Source of the DNA: Planctomycetota bacterium
Lineage (GTDB): Bacteria > Planctomycetota > UBA1135
NCBI GenBank assembly: GCA_002746235.1
Contig: NVWJ01000008.1
Span: 65,120-70,984, forward strand
Length of the DNA stretch: 5,865 bases
Reading direction: 5' to 3'
Shown: in pieces, positions 1 through 5,865 of the stretch
Layout: every line of letters starts with the position of its first letter
Numbering within the stretch: the stretch's first letter is position 1
Notes under the pieces: generated by a model
What the model saw: only the letters and a program-made list of their open reading frames with translations
Told to the model about the DNA's origin: nothing
The model's database searches: none
Made by a program: the position numbers and the translations under genes

Positions 1-363
1 CAACCTCTCAATCAGATACTGCATGAGCGATGCCCGATGTGCGAGATGACCGCCATTGCCATGTGCATAAAGGATGACTTGTTTCGGATTTGGATGCGCG
101 AAATACCATGCGTGGAGCTGAGTGCCATCTTCTGCTTCAAACCAAACATCTTCGAACTTCAATCCCTGCGGCTGCCAGTTGCCGTCTGGATAAGTGGTCG
201 GGAAAAATAGAAACCACTCATCGGGTGTGAGAGGTTGCTCGACCACTTTTTCACTACTAGCCACGCTTTGTGCAAGGGAGGCTTCCGAGGAACCACAGGC
301 GACTATGAAAATGATGCTTAGTCCAAGTCCGCCTAGGAGGAATAATGTTTTTCTAAGTTTCAT
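1..363 (-). CDS. Lipoprotein alpha/beta hydrolase, N-terminal part (runs off left edge)
   Basis: Read on the minus strand from the ATG at 363-361, this frame stays open for 121 codons to the window edge, so only the N-terminus is present. Residues 1-23 form a lipoprotein signal peptide: a basic start (MKLRK), a hydrophobic stretch, and a lipobox IVAC with the lipidated cysteine at C23, followed by GSS. A low-complexity Ser/Ala/Glu linker follows. From about residue 50 the sequence looks like the start of a Bem46/ABHD13-type alpha/beta hydrolase: FFPTTYP, then a strand with AEDGTQLHAWYF (77-88), then VILYAHGNGG (96-105). HGNGG is the usual oxyanion-hole motif after strand 3. The nucleophile Ser, the acid and the catalytic His would lie outside the window, so activity cannot be judged and the substrate is unknown. 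The start overlaps the end of the upstream gene by 11 nt (353-363), suggesting translational coupling as the last visible gene of the operon. The product is probably anchored to a membrane and faces the periplasm. Confidence 0.85.
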   Translation of the reverse strand, partial: MKLRKTLFLLGGLGLSIIFIVACGSSEASLAQSVASSEKVVEQPLTPDEWFLFFPTTYPDGNWQPQGLKFEDVWFEAEDGTQLHAWYFAHPNPKQVILYAHGNGGHLAHRASLMQYLIERL

Positions 364-1153
364 CGTGCCATGCATCGAGAATTGCCTTGATTTGATCTAA
401 GCCATCGGTCAGTGCCGCTGGACCTGGTTGCAGAATATAGGCCGATTTTATTTCGTGAACTTGATTGTTTTGAACTGCAGGAATAGAGCTCCATCCATCA
501 CGCGAACACAAACGATCTGGCTGAAACTTACGTCCACACCACGAACCAATAATGATATCCGGTGCACGCCGCACCACCTCGGCAGCGTCTTCAATAATGC
601 GGTTCTTCGCGAGACTTTCCACGGCGAGCTCCGGAAAAGCACATTCTCCGCCCGCAATCTCCACTAACTCCGAAACCCACTGAATGCTGGAAATGATGGG
701 ATCGAACCATTCCTCAAAGTAAACCTTTGGCTTTTTAGATTTCAGTGCTGCCGATTGACGCAAGGTTTGCAAACGTAACTCCATAGCAGCCACCCAATCA
801 TGCGCTTGCTCCGCCTGCCCCACCATGGCACCTAGAGTCAAAATCATGCCAAGGATCTCCTTCACCGAACGCTGGTTGAAAATGTGGACATCGATCCCTT
901 CGCGCACTAAATCAGCGGCGATGTCGGCCTGTAAATCCGAAAATCCCAAAACTAAATCGGGCTTCAATGCCAAGATGGCCGGGATGTCCGCCGAGGTAAA
1001 CGCCGACACCATCGGCTTTTCTTTTCGTGCCCGTGGCGGACGCACGGTGAAGCCAGAAATCCCCACAATGCGATGCTCCTCGCCAAGCAAGTAAAGCATT
1101 TCGGTGGTTTCCTCGGTCAGGCAAACAATGCGTTGGGGATAGTAATCCGTCAT
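353..1153 (-). CDS. BtuF-like cobalamin/iron-siderophore-binding protein without signal peptide
   Basis: 266 residues from the ATG at 1153-1151. The frame is open up to 1252, but the extra 33 residues lie inside the upstream gene and look nothing like the family. The protein proper begins MTDYYPQRIVCLTEE, the usual start of this group, and its ATG overlaps the upstream stop as ATGA. The fold is the COG0614 periplasmic-binding type: N-lobe with RIVCLTEETTEML, IVGISGFTVRPP and ALKPDLVLGFSD; a long linking helix rich in Ala/Glu/Leu; C-lobe with VYFEEWFDP, WVSELVEIAGG, a GSWCGRKF motif (W205, C206), and a C-terminal PGPAALTDGLD. Family knowledge: relatives are transport binding proteins for vitamin B12 or ferric siderophores, often annotated as cobalamin-binding. 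Here there is no signal peptide or lipobox, and no permease or ATPase gene is visible nearby, so a cytoplasmic binding role rather than classical import is inferred. The ligand is not determined by the sequence. Second gene of a three-gene operon. Confidence 0.88.
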   Translation of the reverse strand: MTDYYPQRIVCLTEETTEMLYLLGEEHRIVGISGFTVRPPRARKEKPMVSAFTSADIPAILALKPDLVLGFSDLQADIAADLVREGIDVHIFNQRSVKEILGMILTLGAMVGQAEQAHDWVAAMELRLQTLRQSAALKSKKPKVYFEEWFDPIISSIQWVSELVEIAGGECAFPELAVESLAKNRIIEDAAEVVRRAPDIIIGSWCGRKFQPDRLCSRDGWSSIPAVQNNQVHEIKSAYILQPGPAALTDGLDQIKAILDAWHDET

Positions 1154-1530
1154 TCCGATTTCCGTGCTGCGGTGAAGCCTGCGCCGATACGGCACATCGG
1201 AAGCAGCAGAACTAGGAAGACTATGTGATACCACATGGGCATCAAATCCCAAACCGTCATCTGCACCATGATTCCGGTGAGTAGCAGCAAGAACCCCATC
1301 ACGGTGATCGGCGGTCCCACCGAGCGGCCAACCTTGGCGGCGAGGAATCCAGCGCTCAAACTACACCCCACACTTAATCCAAGCACGCCAAGCAGCATGC
1401 CTGCATGAGTGAGAGCATCGCCCGCTTCCACTTGATCCGCGGCGGCGGAAAACAATAGCGCATTGCCGCCCAGCCATAAGGCGGTCCACAATGAGTAGCC
1501 GAGAATGATTGCAAGAATCGTGCGTGCCAT
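1150..1530 (-). CDS. Small four-helix membrane protein, function unknown
   Basis: 126 residues from the ATG at 1530-1528. A longer in-frame start at 1572 exists, but the 1530 start has GGAGAG five bases upstream and begins directly with a membrane segment (MARTILAIILGY), so it is preferred. Four hydrophobic segments are visible at about residues 4-26, 43-65, 73-91 and 99-119, joined by short loops, with a short basic C-terminal tail (RKSE). The second loop has KVGRSVGPP; the fourth segment is preceded by PMWYH. Positive charges sit at both ends and in the loop near residues 66-69. No catalytic or binding motif is recognised. It resembles the many small integral membrane proteins of unknown function in bacteria and could be an accessory subunit, but that is a guess. 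Its stop overlaps the start of the BtuF-like gene by 4 nt (ATGA), making it the first gene of the operon. Confidence 0.75.
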   Translation of the reverse strand: MARTILAIILGYSLWTALWLGGNALLFSAAADQVEAGDALTHAGMLLGVLGLSVGCSLSAGFLAAKVGRSVGPPITVMGFLLLLTGIMVQMTVWDLMPMWYHIVFLVLLLPMCRIGAGFTAARKSE

Positions 1531-1535
1531 GTTTA

Positions 1536-1541
1536 CTCTCC
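1536..1541 (-). promoter_or_regulatory. Ribosome binding site of the membrane protein gene
   Basis: On the minus strand GGAGAG lies five bases (TAAAC) ahead of the ATG at 1530. It is the only clear Shine-Dalgarno-like sequence in front of a start in the window, and it decides between the 1530 start and the longer 1572 start. Confidence 0.65.
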
Positions 1542-1574
1542 GTCGTTGGTTCCGTTTTCCAAAGAAGTTCAACG

Positions 1575-1580
1575 ATTGTA
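1575..1580 (-). promoter_or_regulatory. Possible -10 element for the three-gene operon
   Basis: The minus strand reads TACAAT, one mismatch from the sigma-70 -10 consensus, 44 bases ahead of the first start codon at 1530. No convincing -35 element sits 16-18 bases upstream (the spacer is GC-rich), so this is a weak prediction. The rest of the 239-nt divergent spacer (1531-1769) shows no recognisable operator, riboswitch or RNA gene; in particular I see no cobalamin riboswitch, although the operon encodes a possible B12-binding protein. Confidence 0.25.
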
Positions 1581-1769
1581 GAGGCCTCGGGGCGGCATTG
1601 GGTGGAAGAACCGTAGTTGGCTAACGCTCCTCAACCCACAGTCCCGCGCTCAAAACAACTCTCGCGCTGCACCACAGCCACCCGCAACTGATAACGACGA
1701 TACCAACTAGCTCGGCCATGCGCGCGGCTTAGCGGAAAAACGCATACGTCGAGTATTGTGTAACCGACC

Positions 1770-2915
1770 ATGCAAAGCCAGCCTCCCTCCTACAAAGACG
1801 ATTTCTACTCCATGGATGGAGCGTGTTACCTCAACTGCGCCAACCAGGGCCCGATGCCCAAGGTTGGGATTGAGGCGGTGAAGGATTCCTTGCAGTACAA
1901 AATGGCGCCGCAACGCATCAGCAGTGACCTGTACTTCACCTTACCGGACACCTACCGCGCCGGCATTGCCGAGTTGCTCGGTTGCCAAGCGGATCAAGTT
2001 GCGATTACCGACTCCACGACTTACGGTGTCTCTCTATTAACCCAAGGATTGGATTGGCAAGCTGGCGATGAGGTGCTCATCCCGCATGGCGAGTTTCCGG
2101 CAAATCGTTTTCCGTGGATGGCGCTACAAAAACGCGGCGTGGTGCTCAAAGAAATCGAGTTGCCTTCTGGAGCCGCAGCGGTCGATGCCCTGAAAAATGC
2201 CATCACCGAAAAAACTCGCGTGGTTTCTTTGGCATGGGTGACTTATGCCTCCGGTGCACGGCGTGATCTAAAAGCTCTCGGCGATGTCGCGCGTGCAGCC
2301 GGTGCCCTATTCGTGGTCGATGGCAGCCAAGCCGCCGGTGCACATCCGTTAAATCTCAGCACCACTCCCTGCGATCTTTTCGTCTGCTCTGGATACAAAT
2401 GGATGCTCGGTCCTTATGGGCTAGGCTTTGCAGTTCTTTCTCCACAACTGCGCGACCGCTTAGAACCAGCCACCATCAACTGGTTTGCCTTAGAAGGTGC
2501 CAGCAACTTTGGCGGACTGGATGAGTGCACCCTCAAACTTGCACCGGGCGCACGCAAATTCGATATCAACGAAACCGCCAACTTCTTCAATCTTTCGGGC
2601 GGTATCGCATCCTTGCAATATGTCCTTGGCATCGGCCCAGAAACTGTGGAGAACCATGTTTCTGGATTACTCGACCGCCTTATCGCCGGCCTGCCCGACG
2701 GATTTGCGCCGCGCGATTCGGGCCCGTTGCGCTCCAACATCTTGTGCATTGCTGGTCCCGACCAAGCCACCACCGATGCCGCGTGGAAAAGTCTATGCGC
2801 CAACGATGTCATCGCCAGCATCCGCGAAGGCGTGATCCGTTTCTCGCCGCATCTTTACAACACGGAACAAGATATGGATCACGCCCTAAACGCTCTCAGG
2901 GAAGTTCTGGTTTAG
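1770..2915 (+). CDS. PLP-dependent aminotransferase class V-fold enzyme (not a typical cysteine desulfurase)
   Basis: 381 residues, close to the usual length of this fold. An in-frame TAA lies nine bases upstream, so the ATG at 1770 is the first possible; there is no clear Shine-Dalgarno sequence. Fold type I features are visible in order: ANQGP near residue 24; an STTYG phosphate-binding turn near 82-86; GEFPANRFPW, the region holding the residue that stacks on the PLP ring, here aromatic rather than the His of NifS/SufS; VVDGSQAAG with D184 (pyridine nitrogen) and Q187; SGYKWM with K210 as the predicted Schiff-base lysine; and a C-terminal IRFSPHLYNT with R357 as likely carboxylate binder. 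No cysteine lies near the position of the NifS/SufS catalytic loop. The C-terminal motif is typical of class V enzymes loosely annotated as aminotransferase, isopenicillin-N epimerase-like or kynureninase-like. It is probably cytoplasmic; the substrate is unknown. It is transcribed alone, divergent from the operon and convergent with the protease gene. Confidence 0.9.
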   Translation: MQSQPPSYKDDFYSMDGACYLNCANQGPMPKVGIEAVKDSLQYKMAPQRISSDLYFTLPDTYRAGIAELLGCQADQVAITDSTTYGVSLLTQGLDWQAGDEVLIPHGEFPANRFPWMALQKRGVVLKEIELPSGAAAVDALKNAITEKTRVVSLAWVTYASGARRDLKALGDVARAAGALFVVDGSQAAGAHPLNLSTTPCDLFVCSGYKWMLGPYGLGFAVLSPQLRDRLEPATINWFALEGASNFGGLDECTLKLAPGARKFDINETANFFNLSGGIASLQYVLGIGPETVENHVSGLLDRLIAGLPDGFAPRDSGPLRSNILCIAGPDQATTDAAWKSLCANDVIASIREGVIRFSPHLYNTEQDMDHALNALREVLV

Positions 2916-2930
2916 CCTGGGTTGCCCGGC

Positions 2931-5357
2931 CTACTGAACATTCACCTGCAAAGCAGCTGACTCGGTCCAGGTGCCTGCATCTAATGCAGCGGCCTCTAGG
3001 AAGTAAGTGCCGCCGGCGTATTGAACCGGAATGGTCACACTGAAACTTCCGCTGCCCACGCCATCGGAGGTGGTGGTGGCGCCGACTTGCACTGGATTGC
3101 CCAGATCGAAATTGTGGCCGCCGAAAACCAATCCGTTGAGATTCGCAGAAGCCAACAAGTAAACCGTAGTGCTTGCAGCGGCGTTACTGAAGTCGTAAGC
3201 CACAGGCACACCGGTTGCAGGGTTCGCCGGTCCAGTCAGCACAATGGTGTCGAGCGGATCGCCACCGCCAAAGGAAGTCACCGGGGTCACCACCAAAGCA
3301 AAATCGCAATCAACGGCGCCAGTTTCCAGGTGCGTGTCCTGGTTCACTTCATCGGCAAAAACTTCCACCGTCCAAGTTCCCGCGGCGGGCGAAGCCACGA
3401 TGACCTGTTCCACGGTATCGAGGGTGTTGGAAGTGCCACCGGAAGAACTAGTCATGGCAGCGAGCAGTCCGTTGTTACCCCAATACACCAATCCTCCTGG
3501 GTCGGTGACCTTTAAGGAAAGGTCATTAATGCGGTGGAGGTTAGCGCTGGTGGTGCCAGCAGGGTCGGTGTAGACCATGGTTGCACGAAACTCATCGGCT
3601 CCAGATGGAACGGTCACCGTCCACATGGCCGACTCCAAATTTCCGAGCACTTCGGTTTCATCAATCACGAAAGTCTGACCACCGTTGTCATAGGCACGGC
3701 GGACATCAGGCTTGCCCCAACCTTGATGAACACGGGTGAGGTCGTGGTTGGCACCGGCAAAGTTCCATTGTCGGGCGGAGTTAATCAACAAGGCTTTAGC
3801 GGTGGTGTTGTGCGGACGATTATCAAACACATCGCCGGCGCCAACTGGGTTGCCGAAATCGCCTTCGGACCACATCTGATAAACCAAACCGAGGAAACCG
3901 GCAACAATCGGAGTTGCGGCAGAGGTTCCACTAAAGGATTGGTAATCATCGCCTCCAACGTATCCGCCGGGATCGGCATCGGAGGTCCACACGTTGTCGT
4001 AGTAGGCGGCCAGGTCAGGCTTAATGCGGCCATCGTCTGCAGGGCCAATCGAACCACCGAAGCTCCAGTTGTCATCGGCATCGTTGTTGTTATTACCGTG
4101 ACGAATACCGCCGACGGAAATCACGTTTTTCGCCCAAGCTTGTCCACGCGAATCCTGATTGCCCGCGTTGGATTGCGACTGCAGAATGGAAATGTCATTG
4201 ATGAAAATCATGTCATCCATTTCCTGCGAATCCGAGTTGTAGAAGAAGGTACGTCCTCCACCCCAACTATTGGTCTGAAAGACTGCGCGATACGGAAGTG
4301 CTGGATTCACCAACTCTGCGGTGTGAGCATGACGACTGACGTAGTTAAAGTACTCCGCAAAAATTCCAGTGGCATCTGGAATCACGCCGCGGCTTTGACC
4401 GCCAGCCGACGAAGCGCCGGACGCAAAGTTAATGCCGTAGGTGCAAGTGCCATGCGCAGCCGAAGGTGCGGAGTTGTGAATCAACGGCGGGGTTGCCCAA
4501 TCCGCATGCGAGGTATCCAAACCTGAATCCATCACTTCCGCGCGCACGCCTTGTCCGGTGTAACCAGCAACGCCCTCGAGATAGGTCGCGCCCATGACGT
4601 TGCGCACGATATTCATGTCAGTTTCCGCGCCGCCCCAACGGTCGATGCCAAGCACCATGGGGTGATGAAGGATCTGCATCACTTGCTCAGCATTCATGGT
4701 TGCAGATAAAGCAAACCCACCAGGCTCGGCTACATGCACTTCGCCACCCAGCTCGCGAATCAAATCCGCAACTGGAGTTTTTTGGCTCATGCCGCGCGCG
4801 CCCACGATGACGTTGTAGCGCGTAGTTTCAAAACCACCGGCACGATAAGCATCGAGCATGGCGTTCTCCAACTTGTACGCAGGATGGAAAGCACCCACCC
4901 AGCGCACATAAGGCTTGGTTGCAACTTCCGCTGCAACTTCTGCGGACATCTGCCAGATGTTGGCGTGCATGCCCAAGTAACGATGATCCACTCCGCCCAA
5001 GCCACGCAACTCTTCGCGCCACGTTTCTGCACCTTGGGTAATGTACTGCACAATCCACAACTGATTGTCAGTCGCATTGGCATGAAACTCCTTTTCCATT
5101 TCCGGATGAGCCTCACGCACTGGATCGAAAACCCCGTAGCGCAACTGCAAGTGATAATGCGTGGCACGATCACGCGAGAATGTTTTACCGTCGTCTAAAG
5201 AAAGGCGATACCAATCTTGAAGGGTGCCATCGGCCAAGGGCGTGGTCCAGGTTTCGGCAACCACTTGATTGGCGTGAAAGGAGGAGACGGAATCGGCGGG
5301 CTGCTGCATGGGAGCCAGCAACGACGTCAACGCAAGAGTAGAGGTCAGTAGGAGCAT
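2931..5357 (-). CDS. Secreted subtilisin-like (S8) serine protease with double prodomain and C-terminal beta-domains
   Basis: 808 residues from the ATG at 5357. A TTG at 5393 is an in-frame alternative (12 residues longer, in-frame TAG just upstream), but the ATG places a hydrophobic export signal (MLLLTSTLALTSLLAP) at the very N-terminus. Neither start has a Shine-Dalgarno sequence. Residues about 75-158 and 170-245 look like two prodomain-type repeats, each with an LGG turn and ending near RWVG (W153) and DRWGG (W241). The S8 domain, about 265-552, has the complete triad: D277 in VMDSG, H302 in HGTCTYG, S479 in SGTSAATP, with N400 of SNAGN as oxyanion-hole Asn. A jelly-roll (P-domain/KP-43-like) domain spans about 555-692, ending near C684, then a GGG linker and a roughly 110-residue beta-sandwich of the kind seen at the ends of planctomycete secreted proteins. 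Only two cysteines, C305 and C684, were seen. An Asn/Asp-rich loop at 422-430 might bind calcium. Predicted to act outside the cytoplasm as an endopeptidase after prodomain removal; substrates are unknown. Confidence 0.93.
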   Translation of the reverse strand: MLLLTSTLALTSLLAPMQQPADSVSSFHANQVVAETWTTPLADGTLQDWYRLSLDDGKTFSRDRATHYHLQLRYGVFDPVREAHPEMEKEFHANATDNQLWIVQYITQGAETWREELRGLGGVDHRYLGMHANIWQMSAEVAAEVATKPYVRWVGAFHPAYKLENAMLDAYRAGGFETTRYNVIVGARGMSQKTPVADLIRELGGEVHVAEPGGFALSATMNAEQVMQILHHPMVLGIDRWGGAETDMNIVRNVMGATYLEGVAGYTGQGVRAEVMDSGLDTSHADWATPPLIHNSAPSAAHGTCTYGINFASGASSAGGQSRGVIPDATGIFAEYFNYVSRHAHTAELVNPALPYRAVFQTNSWGGGRTFFYNSDSQEMDDMIFINDISILQSQSNAGNQDSRGQAWAKNVISVGGIRHGNNNNDADDNWSFGGSIGPADDGRIKPDLAAYYDNVWTSDADPGGYVGGDDYQSFSGTSAATPIVAGFLGLVYQMWSEGDFGNPVGAGDVFDNRPHNTTAKALLINSARQWNFAGANHDLTRVHQGWGKPDVRRAYDNGGQTFVIDETEVLGNLESAMWTVTVPSGADEFRATMVYTDPAGTTSANLHRINDLSLKVTDPGGLVYWGNNGLLAAMTSSSGGTSNTLDTVEQVIVASPAAGTWTVEVFADEVNQDTHLETGAVDCDFALVVTPVTSFGGGDPLDTIVLTGPANPATGVPVAYDFSNAAASTTVYLLASANLNGLVFGGHNFDLGNPVQVGATTTSDGVGSGSFSVTIPVQYAGGTYFLEAAALDAGTWTESAALQVNVQ

Positions 5358-5476
5358 GGGGAAAGGGTATGGGGCGAGTTCTAGAAAAATCAAACTCTAA
5401 CTTAGCACGCTTTCCGCGTCCTGGAGGCACGCAGCCTGTATATTGAACGAGCCTTTATTCTCACATTCCTGACCTC
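5358..5476. promoter_or_regulatory. Divergent promoter region between protease and FG-GAP genes
   Basis: This 119-nt spacer separates two start codons facing away from each other, so it must contain the promoters of both genes unless transcription reads in from elsewhere. A TATATT at 5439-5444 (plus strand), overlapped on the minus strand by TATACA at 5442-5437, is the best -10-like patch. No good -35 partner was found at standard spacing in either direction, so the exact promoters are not assigned. Confidence 0.35.
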
Positions 5477-5865
5477 ATGATTCCTACCCTACTTCTAACC
5501 GCTATCGTCGCCCAAATCGGCGGCGAAACTCAAGTCCTGCGCCAAGGTAACGGCTTGGCTTACCAGAGTTTAGGCTCTACGGTAAGCACCGTCGGCGATG
5601 CTAACAACGACGTCCATGACGATGACATGGCCAACTTCCATGACTCCTCGAGCGGCTCCAACATTGGAGTGGTGCGGGTGATTTCAGGCAAGACCAATGA
5701 CTTGCTTTACGAGCTTCGCGGATTCACACCTAACGATTCCTTCGGTTACGGCCTCGGCCCCGCCGGCGGATTTATTGACTCCGGAGCCGATGACTCACTA
5801 CTGCATAGACAGAACGACACCTACGATTTAGGTTTTTTCGGCTATGAACTTCTCGGTCGTGGAAT
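5477..5865 (+). CDS. Secreted FG-GAP (integrin-alpha-like) repeat protein, N-terminal part (runs off right edge)
   Basis: The frame is open from the ATG at 5477 to the window edge (129 codons plus two bases). An in-frame TGA at 5444-5446 and no other usual start in between fix this start; no Shine-Dalgarno sequence precedes it. Residues 1-12 (MIPTLLLTAIVA) look like a very short export signal, possibly cleaved after A12. Then comes a beta-propeller-type repeat: LGSTVSTVGDANNDVHDDD at 32-50, an IGVVRVISGKTNDLLYELRG blade strand at 63-82, and NDSFGYGLGPAGG at 86-98, matching the FG-GAP pattern of a D-rich loop, then VRVxSGxTGxLLYxxxG, then DxFGxxxxxxGD. The calcium-loop ligands D41, N43, D45 and D49 are kept, but the usual Gly after the third ligand is V46. 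A second unit around 99-109 (IDSGADDSLL) is degenerate. Relatives are large extracellular or cell-surface proteins involved in adhesion or binding, common in planctomycetes. The function here is not known. It is divergent from the protease gene. Confidence 0.8.
   Translation, partial: MIPTLLLTAIVAQIGGETQVLRQGNGLAYQSLGSTVSTVGDANNDVHDDDMANFHDSSSGSNIGVVRVISGKTNDLLYELRGFTPNDSFGYGLGPAGGFIDSGADDSLLHRQNDTYDLGFFGYELLGRG

Noticed and set aside
1154..1252. Longer N-terminus for the BtuF-like protein
   Set aside because: The extra 33 residues lie within the membrane protein gene, are Ser/Arg/His-rich, do not form a signal peptide, and the family normally begins at the PQRIVCLT strand.
1531..1769. Cobalamin riboswitch or small RNA gene upstream of the operon
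   Set aside because: The spacer shows no B12-box-like sequence or long stable stem that I can identify, and the predicted leader is short.
2917..2929. Hairpin between the convergent genes as a bidirectional terminator
   Set aside because: The stem has five pairs including a G-T wobble, works in one strand only because the other has a mismatch, and no T-tract follows.
2414..3043. Other-frame and antisense open frames across the end of the class V enzyme gene, including a plus-strand frame reading into the protease gene
   Set aside because: Translations are low-complexity, Arg/Pro/Ser-rich, and overlap two well-supported genes; no initiation site or domain supports them.
3534..4526. A 330-codon plus-strand open frame inside the protease gene
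   Set aside because: It is antisense to the S8 catalytic domain, whose triad motifs are clear on the minus strand. Its translation shows no recognisable domain, and long antisense open frames are expected in GC-rich coding DNA.
5358..5393. TTG start of the protease giving a 12-residue extension
   Set aside because: The extension (MIFLELAPYPFP) weakens the signal peptide by putting an acidic residue and prolines ahead of the hydrophobic core, and there is no ribosome binding site before the TTG.

Overview
The window looks like ordinary chromosomal sequence from a free-living bacterium of the Planctomycetota or a similar phylum. This is an inference. It rests on a large secreted subtilase with a C-terminal beta-sandwich, next to a secreted FG-GAP (integrin-alpha-like) repeat protein, and on the lack of clear Shine-Dalgarno sequences in front of most starts. 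No rRNA, tRNA, CRISPR array, insertion sequence or phage gene was seen.

Layout. Bases 1-1530 hold three minus-strand genes whose ends overlap: a four-helix membrane protein of unknown function (1150-1530), a BtuF-type cobalamin/iron-siderophore-binding protein with no signal peptide (353-1153), and the first 121 residues of a lipoprotein alpha/beta hydrolase that runs off the left edge (1-363). The overlaps are 4 nt (ATGA) and 11 nt, so this is almost certainly one transcript. A 239-nt divergent intergenic region follows. Next comes a plus-strand PLP enzyme of aminotransferase class V (1770-2915). It ends only 15 nt from the end of the convergent minus-strand subtilase gene (2931-5357). After a 119-nt divergent spacer, a plus-strand FG-GAP protein starts at 5477 and runs off the right edge.

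How the genes fit together. The subtilase and the FG-GAP protein are both predicted to be exported and share a divergent promoter region, so they may be expressed together at the cell surface. The three-gene operon has no obvious single pathway. Its middle member belongs to a recognisable group of signal-less B12-binding-like proteins whose ligand is not settled by sequence. The class V enzyme keeps the PLP lysine and the cofactor Asp/Gln but has no cysteine in the C-terminal region where cysteine desulfurases carry theirs, so it probably is not a sulfur donor. I found no convincing evidence of a new multi-gene system. The most interesting points are the signal-less binding protein in its tightly overlapping operon and the duplicated prodomain of the protease.
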